A stretch of 5,166 nt of DNA from Bacteroidota bacterium (GTDB lineage Bacteria; Bacteroidota; Bacteroidia; Flavobacteriales_D; Sanyastnellaceae), in assembly GCA_027618855.1 (NCBI GenBank), contig JAQCID010000104.1:1-5166 (forward strand). Direction: 5' to 3'. A model generated the notes under the pieces. That model made no database searches and was not told the DNA's origin. It saw nothing but the letters and a program-made list of their open reading frames with translations. The position numbers were made by a program, and so were the translations under genes. Below, one piece after another: positions 1 through 5,166 of the stretch (position 1 is the stretch's first letter; the number at the start of each line of letters is the position of its first letter).

Positions 1-1
1 A

Positions 2-85
2 GATACGCACGGTGTGATATCTGAAATTAGCGGACCTGAGGAGACGCTGCCATTGGCATTCGGAGGCCCACAAGGGGAAGCGTAA
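2..85 (+). CDS. C-terminal end of an unidentified protein (partial, runs off left edge)
   Basis: An open frame enters from the left edge and ends in TAA at 83-85. It encodes 27 residues that start DTHGVISEISGPEE and finish with LAFGGPQGEA. The stop lies 15 bases from the stop codon of the minus-strand dihydroorotase gene, so the two genes would be convergent, a normal tight arrangement for this compact stretch. The competing minus-strand readings of this segment either stop quickly or look unlike a protein start. The fragment is too short to assign to a family and I do not recognise it. It could be a chance open frame, but the hydrophilic, Gly/Pro/Glu-rich ending looks like a plausible protein tail. 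Confidence 0.4.
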   Translation, partial: DTHGVISEISGPEETLPLAFGGPQGEA

Positions 86-100
86 GATTTGACGTGGGAG

Positions 101-1366
101 TTACTCGTTTAAGTGCACTCTCACTCCATTAATGGTGCCATATACAACGCCATTTAGTTCCTGATTTTTCCAAGGATTATTGACTCCACCGGATATTTCC
201 GGTGATGAGAACTTCTGCTTGGGTGTGAACCATGTGATTTTTGCTGGAACATTTAATTCAATGTGCTGCTCTGGAAGTTGATAGATTCGGCGCGTAGCAT
301 TTGAGATCGAATCCACCAATCGGGCTAAGTCTAAATCTGGACAGGCTGTGTTCACTGCAGCAAAAACGGATTCAATTCCTGAAATTCCGTTTGGGCTCAA
401 GGCAAATTCAACATCATGACTTTCGATGTTCTCAGGTCTGTGGTCAGAGACGACAGAGTTAATCACTCCATCTGCCAATGCCGTTCGCAAAGCCTTTCTG
501 TCAGATTTGGATCTCAATGGAGGGTTGACCCTAAACGTTCCGTCAAAGGACAGCAGATCTTCATCAATAAAAGTCAAGTGATGAGGGGTGGTTGATGCTG
601 TGATTGCAAGCCCCCGTTTTTTTGCTTGCTTGATGAGTTTGACGGCACCTTGAGTAGATATTACAGGGATATGCAATCGCCCTCCAGTGTATGAGAGAAT
701 CTCAATGTCGCGTTGCAGTCTGATTGTTTCAGATTCAGAAGGGGATCCAGTGAGTCCTAGCGCAGTACTTGTCTCTCCTTCATGCATAGAGGCACCTGGA
801 TTAAGGTCGCCTTCATATGCATCCGACAAGACAACATCTCCAGATGGAGATAGGTATTCTAATGCCATCTTGAGCAGTCCCACCCTTTCAATGGGTTTGT
901 CATCATAAAATCCGATTGCGCCTGCGTTACTCATGTCATAAAGTTCAGCGAGTTGTTTTCCTTTCCTCCCTTCTGAGACACATCCAAGTGGGTGTGGATC
1001 ACAAGGAATGTTGTAGTCTGCGGCACGCGTGAGAAGATAAGAGATCGCCAATTTATTGTCAACAGGGGGTGTGGTTGAAGGAAGTACTGCGACATCAGTG
1101 AAGCCTCCAGCAGCACACGCATGAAGCCCTCTTTCGAGTCCTTCTTTTAACTCCAATCCAGGATCCCGAAAATGAGCTTGCCCATCCATCCAGCCTGGAC
1201 TGATGTAACTGCCTTTTTTATCCAAAACAAGCGCAGATTTATGTTCTAAATCTGTTCCAATTTCTGTGATCACTCCTTTCTTTATCCGGAGGTCTATTTT
1301 TTTACCGTTGAAAGAACCGCCTGTGTCGACGACTCTTACATTTTTTATGAGTATGTGCGTTTCCAT
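101..1366 (-). CDS. pyrC: Dihydroorotase-family protein (PyrC-like amidohydrolase) with degraded metal site
   Basis: This 421-residue protein has the length and layout of class I dihydroorotases, cytosolic enzymes that interconvert carbamoyl-aspartate and dihydroorotate in pyrimidine synthesis. Visible landmarks are the N-terminal beta-sandwich strand (ILIKNVRVVD), the signature region SPGWMDGQAHFRDPG (56-70), AAGGFTDVAVLP (85-96), the FYDD pair (153-156), TPHHL (260-264), NPPLR (281-285), SDHRPE (307-312) and NGISGIES (326-333). Several residues needed for catalysis in the family are changed: the first His of HxH is Gln63, the usual Asn of PNT is Ser97, the His that normally begins the HxED-like motif is Ser181, the second His of HxxHxST is Val235, and the second His of DHAPH is Glu312. 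His65, Arg67, the Asp155/156 pair and Asp308 remain. A non-catalytic or altered role, like that of the inactive PyrC' proteins that support aspartate carbamoyltransferase, is therefore possible. The ATG lies inside the end of the upstream BatA-like gene (22-base overlap), which indicates co-transcription and probable translational coupling; only an A-rich stretch precedes it. Confidence 0.88.
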   Translation of the reverse strand: METHILIKNVRVVDTGGSFNGKKIDLRIKKGVITEIGTDLEHKSALVLDKKGSYISPGWMDGQAHFRDPGLELKEGLERGLHACAAGGFTDVAVLPSTTPPVDNKLAISYLLTRAADYNIPCDPHPLGCVSEGRKGKQLAELYDMSNAGAIGFYDDKPIERVGLLKMALEYLSPSGDVVLSDAYEGDLNPGASMHEGETSTALGLTGSPSESETIRLQRDIEILSYTGGRLHIPVISTQGAVKLIKQAKKRGLAITASTTPHHLTFIDEDLLSFDGTFRVNPPLRSKSDRKALRTALADGVINSVVSDHRPENIESHDVEFALSPNGISGIESVFAAVNTACPDLDLARLVDSISNATRRIYQLPEQHIELNVPAKITWFTPKQKFSSPEISGGVNNPWKNQELNGVVYGTINGVRVHLNE

Positions 1367-3414
1367 CTTTTTTGAAGAATTGTTTCACCTGCTAATGCGA
1401 TAATTACGACAAGTATTAAATACCACCAAAGATGGTTTCCAGTATCTAGATTCCCCACTACAGAGGAAATAGTTTCGTTAGTGACATTTAGAACGGAAGC
1501 ATTTCCCCATCCAAAGGATGACAATTGTTGTCGAAATGTAGGGATGTCCCAAGCAGAAGGATCACTTTCAGTTCTGTCTGCGTTTAGGCCAAATGCAAGG
1601 ACCTGGATTTTGTCTATTTCCACGAAATAATTCCCCGGTGTATCAAGCTCAGGGCCTAGAAGTAAAGTCGAAGATCCGTATGCTGATCTGGATTCAGGGA
1701 GGATGACAATTGAACTGTCTAATGAGGAGATACGGATCTCGTCTTCTTCGTTGGATTCGAAATTTAAAGTCAGCGCATTGTCTAACCCGAGTGTGAACGC
1801 GTGAACCCTTGCCGATCGAGAGACTTCAGATATTCTCAAAAGAATAGGAACGAAAAGTGCATGATTCACCAAATTACCTGTTTCTTTTTCCAATGGAGCT
1901 CCGAAAAGAAATGCACCGCCCTTATCTACAGGGATTCGAGATAGAAAAACCAGCCCCGAAGACATCGAGCCGAGAATTTCTTCGTCTGGAGAAATGTTCC
2001 TCGAGATACATCTGTCCGTAGATGGCAAGTCCATACGTTTGGGAGTCGATGAAAACACCCCATCGAATAAGGGATGGTCAACATTCAAATTTCCAATCGA
2101 AACCGGAGATTCCGTTAGATTCCATTTCGATCCAGAACCGAATCCGAATTGAGTACGCAAATAATTTGCTCTAGAAGAACTGTTTGATGAATCGGGGATA
2201 ACAAGGACAGTCCCCCCTAAAGACGCAAATTCCACCAGTGTTTCTGTGAGCCCATTTGTAGGGTCGACCAATCCATTTGTGATGATTAAATCAAACGAGG
2301 ACAACGTTTGGGAATCAGGAATCGATTCGGAGGTCTCTATATTTACAGATGTGTTGCTGGATTCATACACACGATTTAAACTTTTCGTTTCTTTAGAAAA
2401 GAGATCTTGGGTGAGATGAAAGATGTTGATTTGGTCTACAACCTCGTATCCTAGAAAGTATGTGTCATCAAATTGAATCGGAGAATCATCGATAGATAAT
2501 ACAGCGTGATTTAGTCCAGGCTGACCATGACTGAACCTTAGAATTGTATCGGTTTCCAAGCCAGGAATGAGGTGGAAATTCGCAATCGCCTTTCGTTCTC
2601 CATCGATGTGGAGCTGAAGACCCAATCCATCGACTCTTTGAAGCGCATTGTGTTTTATGCGTACATGCAATTCAGCAGGCTTCCCGGCCGTTGCAATCGG
2701 AGCGTTAAACCAAGCTGAGTCTATCCAAACATTTGGTCTTTCATTCGCCAAACACGGGAGAAAATAAACAGAGATGTTTGAGTCAGGAAGAAATGAATCT
2801 GAAAGGACGTGTGAATTTTTTTGGAGATCACTGAAGTAATAAATGGTTTTTACTCGGTCATTTTCCTTTTGTAAAAGGTCAGTAGAGCGTGAGATCACAG
2901 ATTCTACATTTCTTACGAATGGTTCGGTGCGAATGCCTGAAATCCTCTCTAATGTTTCGTCTTTGCTGTAAAAATGAGCATAGCTGCCAGCAAACGAATT
3001 GGTGAGAATATTAAATTTATCCGTCTCAGAGTACCGTTCAACTATTTCTGCAGCACGTGTTTTACAAACCTGTAAAAGTGGCCCCTCCTCACCAATGGCA
3101 TCAATTGATGGGCTGGTGTCTATGTATATAGAGACAGCATTTCCGACCCTAGACGCATCTTGTGAATTCTCTGAATAAGGAATGTATGGGTCAGCAAATG
3201 CGCAAACGATTGCGCCAATCGCTGTAAGCCTCAAAGCCAAAATCAACAGGTTGCGCAGTCTGTGCTTAGATCTGGTTTCTTTTTTGATGTCTGCTAAGAA
3301 CGAAACATTTGAAAACGAAACTTTCCTAAATTTTCGCAAATGAAGCAAATGGATTAATACGGGAATGATTAGCGCTGTTAATCCCCAAAGTATTTCTGGT
3401 CTGACCCACTCCAT
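1345..3414 (-). CDS. BatA-domain (double-transmembrane anchor) protein with von Willebrand A-like domain
   Basis: This 689-residue membrane protein begins with the N-terminal two-helix anchor typical of BatA/aerotolerance-type proteins of Bacteroidota. Helix 1 covers about residues 8-24. A strongly basic loop (25-53, with HLRKFRK and KKETRSKHRLR) follows, then helix 2 (about 54-74). The positive-inside rule puts the loop in the cytoplasm and the large middle part (about 75-660) in the periplasm. A von Willebrand A-like domain starts at about 93 with VSIYIDTSPS, whose Asp99, Ser101 and Ser103 fit the DxSxS metal-ion site; YYFSD (192-196) fits a later core strand. A second alpha/beta segment around 370-410 (FDLIITNG, GGTVLVIPD) resembles the glutamine-amidotransferase-like part of such proteins. 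A C-terminal helix (about 662-680) precedes the basic tail KRWKRTYS. The family's function is not well defined; roles in envelope stability or stress have been proposed for Bat proteins. It is the first gene of an operon with the dihydroorotase-like gene. The ATG at 3412-3414 puts the first helix at the usual distance from the start. Confidence 0.88.
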   Translation of the reverse strand: MEWVRPEILWGLTALIIPVLIHLLHLRKFRKVSFSNVSFLADIKKETRSKHRLRNLLILALRLTAIGAIVCAFADPYIPYSENSQDASRVGNAVSIYIDTSPSIDAIGEEGPLLQVCKTRAAEIVERYSETDKFNILTNSFAGSYAHFYSKDETLERISGIRTEPFVRNVESVISRSTDLLQKENDRVKTIYYFSDLQKNSHVLSDSFLPDSNISVYFLPCLANERPNVWIDSAWFNAPIATAGKPAELHVRIKHNALQRVDGLGLQLHIDGERKAIANFHLIPGLETDTILRFSHGQPGLNHAVLSIDDSPIQFDDTYFLGYEVVDQINIFHLTQDLFSKETKSLNRVYESSNTSVNIETSESIPDSQTLSSFDLIITNGLVDPTNGLTETLVEFASLGGTVLVIPDSSNSSSRANYLRTQFGFGSGSKWNLTESPVSIGNLNVDHPLFDGVFSSTPKRMDLPSTDRCISRNISPDEEILGSMSSGLVFLSRIPVDKGGAFLFGAPLEKETGNLVNHALFVPILLRISEVSRSARVHAFTLGLDNALTLNFESNEEDEIRISSLDSSIVILPESRSAYGSSTLLLGPELDTPGNYFVEIDKIQVLAFGLNADRTESDPSAWDIPTFRQQLSSFGWGNASVLNVTNETISSVVGNLDTGNHLWWYLILVVIIALAGETILQKRWKRTYS

Positions 3415-3468
3415 TTCGGCTGCAAAGTTAATTGGTTTTACGACCTTTACACCATTATTATATCTGAT
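3415..3468. promoter_or_regulatory. Divergent intergenic promoter region between BatA-like and DUF2400 genes
   Basis: These 54 AT-rich bases are the only space in which the leftward BatA-like operon and the rightward DUF2400 gene could both place proximal promoters. Neither start codon has a recognisable Shine-Dalgarno sequence, as is common in Bacteroidota. On the plus strand there is a TATTATAT-like stretch just before the ATG at 3469, but no good match to the Bacteroidota consensus. The DUF2400 promoter may lie partly inside the BatA-like coding region. That both promoters are here is inferred from gene orientation alone. Confidence 0.5.
3423..3430 (-). promoter_or_regulatory. Candidate Bacteroidota -7 element (TAACTTTG) for the BatA-like operon
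   Basis: Read on the minus strand, this site is TAACTTTG, an exact match to the TAnnTTTG -7 consensus of the Bacteroidota primary sigma factor. It ends 8 bases before the ATG of the BatA-like gene. I see no clear TTG or TTTG -33 element at the expected 17-23 base spacing. If the site is used, transcription would start almost at the start codon, giving a very short leader or a leaderless mRNA. One eight-base match can arise by chance, so this is tentative. Confidence 0.35.
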
Positions 3469-4269
3469 ATGGGAATTAAAAAATTAAAGACGCTTTCAAA
3501 AAAAGAACTTGGTTCGTTTTTGCTAGAGAAACAACTGCTATTTGAAACGCGAGAATTTATTCCTGATGATCCCATCTCGATCCCTCATTTATTTGCAAAT
3601 AAAGCCGATATAGAAATAGCAGGATTCCTTGCAGCTACTATTTCTTGGGGTAAAAGAAAGTCAATATTGAAAAATGCTAATGGCTTCATGGAGCGGATGG
3701 ATTATTCTCCGTTTGACTTCGTTTTAAATTTTGATAAGGCAGACGAGAAGGTTTTTGATGGGTTTGTCCACAGAACGTTTCAACCTGAGGATGCGGTTTG
3801 TTTTATGCGGTCTTTACAAAGAATTATTCGTGATTATGGATCTATAGAGACTGTTTTTGCTTCAGAATGGGAGGCGTCAGGTAGACCAAACAATCTAAAA
3901 GACGTGATAAGTAAGTTTCACACCATTTTTTTCAACCATCCCCATCCAGACCGAACACGCAAACATGTCGCAAACCCTGCGAAGGGATCTGCTGCCAAAC
4001 GGTTGAATATGTATTTGAGATGGATGGTGCGGTCAGCAGACAGGGGAGTGGATTTGGGGATTTGGGATCAGATTCCTACAAGTGTGTTGAGTATCCCTTT
4101 AGATGTACACACATCCAATGTCGGAAGATCCTTGGGCTTATTGCATCGCACGCAAAACGATTGGAAATCTGTCGAAGAATTGGACGCCTCGCTGAGAAGT
4201 TTCGATTCAATTGATCCAGTAAAATTTGATTTCGCACTGTTCGGATTGGGTGCGATAGAAGGGTTTTAA
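3469..4269 (+). CDS. TIGR02757 / DUF2400 family protein, function unknown
   Basis: This 266-residue soluble protein matches the TIGR02757/DUF2400 family, whose members are usually about this length. I recognise the conserved blocks by memory of the family: FIPDDPISIPHLF (30-42) followed by DIEIAGFLAATISWGKR (47-63), then AKGSAAKRLNMYLRWMVR (171-188), VDLGIW (194-199), IPLDVHTSNVGRSLGL (209-224) and DPVKFDFALFGLGA (249-262). No signal peptide or membrane helix is visible. The biochemical role is unknown. My own reading is that LDVHTSNVGRSLGL and the FALFGLG ending resemble the catalytic-Asp segment (VDTHV-R) and closing helix of helix-hairpin-helix DNA glycosylases, but this is only an inference. 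The ATG at 3469 is accepted because family members begin with a short helical stretch of about 30 residues before the DPISIPH block. The gene is divergent from the BatA-like gene, a neighbourhood I associate with Bacteroidota, and is followed 7 bases later by a convergent gene. Confidence 0.88.
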   Translation: MGIKKLKTLSKKELGSFLLEKQLLFETREFIPDDPISIPHLFANKADIEIAGFLAATISWGKRKSILKNANGFMERMDYSPFDFVLNFDKADEKVFDGFVHRTFQPEDAVCFMRSLQRIIRDYGSIETVFASEWEASGRPNNLKDVISKFHTIFFNHPHPDRTRKHVANPAKGSAAKRLNMYLRWMVRSADRGVDLGIWDQIPTSVLSIPLDVHTSNVGRSLGLLHRTQNDWKSVEELDASLRSFDSIDPVKFDFALFGLGAIEGF

Positions 4270-4276
4270 GCCTGAG

Positions 4277-4858
4277 TTAATGAATGACCCCAATCCTGTT
4301 CTCAACACTGTCTTGGATTTTATTGAACAACTGGTCTGGATTGTACGTCCTCCATCCGATTTCGTTGAGCTCACCTCCCAAGACAAAATAACTATCTAGA
4401 TCTATCGTCTTCATATCCTCAAGTACGTGATTGCTGAAATTAAGTAAGGCGATCCATCCATCCATTTCGACCAGTTCATCAAACCATTCTTCATAATATG
4501 AATCGTCACTGTAATGGAAGTTAAGTACGTTTTCTCCGATTAAGATGAACTTGGAGATGCCTTCCTCCTGCAGGGATTCGACGATGTCACGCTTAAGCAG
4601 CATGATGTCGTTGTGCAAACAGTCATTCCATTCTCCCATGAGTTCTAAGATGGCATATCCATCTTCGTACTCCACAAATAAGATCTTGAGGTAGAGTGTA
4701 TTTGATCCAAATGTATCCCACTGAGGGTGAATGAAATGGTCATACAACTTGATGTGATAAGCCATTTCATTATACTCCCTCTCAAAAAATGGACTTCGAG
4801 GATCATTGCTTGCCACGTAGTGATTGCGCCAGTTGTAATATGGTTCAATCTGATGCAT
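4277..4858 (-). CDS. Conserved Bacteroidota protein of unknown function, coupled to murQ
   Basis: This 193-residue protein has no signal peptide or membrane helix, so it is probably cytoplasmic. It is acidic and unusually rich in aromatic residues: six Trp (10, 47, 77, 125, 135, 169) and fourteen Tyr. I recognise it as a family seen beside murQ in Bacteroidota, with characteristic segments MHQIEPYYNWRNHY (1-14), FIHPQWDTFGSNTLYLKI (42-59), GEWNDCLHNDIMLLKRDI (75-92), FILIGENVLNFHYSDD (104-119) and GWIALLNF (134-141), ending in GGELNEIGWRTYNP (161-174). No function is known to me. The pattern of strands and helices from 68 to 165 suggests a compact alpha/beta fold. Its ATG directly abuts the murQ stop codon (TAGATG), so the two are almost certainly co-transcribed and probably translationally coupled. 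This suggests, without proving, a link to cell-wall sugar recycling or to envelope state. The gene ends 7 bases from the stop of the convergent DUF2400 gene. Confidence 0.85.
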   Translation of the reverse strand: MHQIEPYYNWRNHYVASNDPRSPFFEREYNEMAYHIKLYDHFIHPQWDTFGSNTLYLKILFVEYEDGYAILELMGEWNDCLHNDIMLLKRDIVESLQEEGISKFILIGENVLNFHYSDDSYYEEWFDELVEMDGWIALLNFSNHVLEDMKTIDLDSYFVLGGELNEIGWRTYNPDQLFNKIQDSVENRIGVIH

Positions 4859-5166
4859 CTAGTTAGACGTTCCTAGGGTTGTGTTAAAACGCTCCACAGC
4901 TCCTCTGACACTTCCTTGTGCCAGCAAAAGTTTCTTTGCCTCATCATTGCTCAGCCCTGTCGTTTCGGCCACCATTTTTGTACCCCGTTCGATGAGTTTT
5001 TTATTTGACAACTTCATGTCGACCATTTGGCTGCCTTTCACATGTCCAAGTTGAATCATCGTGACGGTCGTGATCATATTTAGAATAAGCTTAGTGGCTG
5101 TTCCCGCTTTTAAACGTGTGGATCCGGTCACAAATTCTGGACCCGATATTGCCTCAATGGGGAATT
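4859..5166 (-). CDS. murQ: N-acetylmuramic acid 6-phosphate etherase, C-terminal part (runs off right edge)
   Basis: MurQ cleaves the D-lactyl ether of MurNAc-6-phosphate to give GlcNAc-6-phosphate and D-lactate, a cytosolic step in peptidoglycan recycling. The window holds about the last 101 residues; the SIS sugar-phosphate domain core and the catalytic glutamates lie outside. The identification rests on the highly conserved segment PIEAISGPEFVTGSTRLKAG and on TATKLILNMITTVTMIQLG, followed by GSQMVDMKLSNKKLIERG, all of which match known MurQ proteins block by block. The last 35 residues (TGLSNDEAKKLLLAQGSVRG and following) form the small C-terminal helical domain. The frame is open to the right edge, so the GTG at 5129-5131 is an internal Val codon rather than a start. 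The protein stops with TAG directly before the ATG of the next gene, and it is shorter at its C-terminus than the E. coli enzyme. Frame and conservation are intact, so I expect a functional enzyme. Confidence 0.93.
   Translation of the reverse strand, partial: FPIEAISGPEFVTGSTRLKAGTATKLILNMITTVTMIQLGHVKGSQMVDMKLSNKKLIERGTKMVAETTGLSNDEAKKLLLAQGSVRGAVERFNTTLGTSN

Noticed and set aside
86..100. Terminator between the left-edge gene and the dihydroorotase-like gene
   Set aside because: The 15 bases contain no inverted repeat or T-run that could form an intrinsic terminator.
687..908. 73-residue plus-strand open frame inside the dihydroorotase-like gene
   Set aside because: It is antisense to a well-conserved coding region, and its Ser/Pro-rich composition is a by-product of the opposite strand's codons; there is no sign of an independent gene.
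931..1122. 63-residue minus-strand open frame in another frame of the dihydroorotase-like gene
   Set aside because: It overlaps the conserved AAGGFT to FYDD coding region of the real gene and has no recognisable protein character.
4020..4214. 64-residue plus-strand open frame within the DUF2400 gene
   Set aside because: It is an out-of-frame shadow over the most conserved blocks of the DUF2400 protein.
4270..4310. Bidirectional terminator between the convergent DUF2400 and murQ-linked genes
   Set aside because: Only a weak, widely spaced TGAG/CTCA pairing is visible, lying mostly inside coding sequence, and no GC-rich stem with a T-tract was found.
4645..4848. 67-residue minus-strand open frame within the murQ-linked gene
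   Set aside because: It is an alternative frame of the 193-residue gene, whose own frame matches a conserved family.
4859..5131. A complete 90-residue protein starting at a GTG at 5129-5131
   Set aside because: The frame continues upstream to the right edge with the conserved MurQ residues PIEAISGPEF, so this is the tail of a longer MurQ and the GTG is an internal Val codon.

Overview
The window looks like ordinary chromosome from a member of the Bacteroidota, probably a flavobacterium-like or related aquatic lineage. Three things suggest this: a BatA-type N-terminal double-anchor protein next to a divergent TIGR02757/DUF2400 protein and a degenerate dihydroorotase; a MurQ followed directly by a conserved 190-residue protein that I know only from this phylum; and the lack of clear Shine-Dalgarno sequences, together with a TAnnTTTG-type promoter element. 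Base composition is even and moderately AT-rich. I see no insertion sequence, phage gene, CRISPR array, tRNA or rRNA.

Layout, left to right: (1) the last codons of an unidentified plus-strand gene (2-85), which converges on (2) a minus-strand dihydroorotase-family gene (101-1366). That gene overlaps by 22 bases the end of (3) a large minus-strand BatA/von Willebrand A membrane protein gene (1345-3414); the two form an operon read from right to left. (4) A 54-base divergent intergenic region (3415-3468) separates this operon from (5) a plus-strand TIGR02757/DUF2400 gene (3469-4269). (6) Only 7 bases further on, a minus-strand gene for a 193-residue acidic, aromatic-rich protein (4277-4858) ends tail-to-tail with it. 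This gene starts directly on the stop codon of (7) murQ, whose C-terminal 101 residues are present (4859-5166) and whose start lies beyond the right edge. No gap between genes is longer than 54 bases.

MurQ recycles the cell-wall sugar MurNAc-6-phosphate, and its tightly coupled partner has no known function. The BatA-like protein is predicted to be anchored in the inner membrane with a large periplasmic part carrying an intact DxSxS metal-binding motif. The dihydroorotase-like protein keeps the family's overall framework but has lost several metal-binding and substrate-binding residues, so it may not catalyse the pyrimidine reaction. The DUF2400 protein shows motifs that resemble, in my reading, the helix-hairpin-helix DNA glycosylase fold. 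I found no clear new multi-gene system; the most interesting points are the degenerate dihydroorotase, the murQ-coupled unknown gene and the possible fold of the DUF2400 protein.
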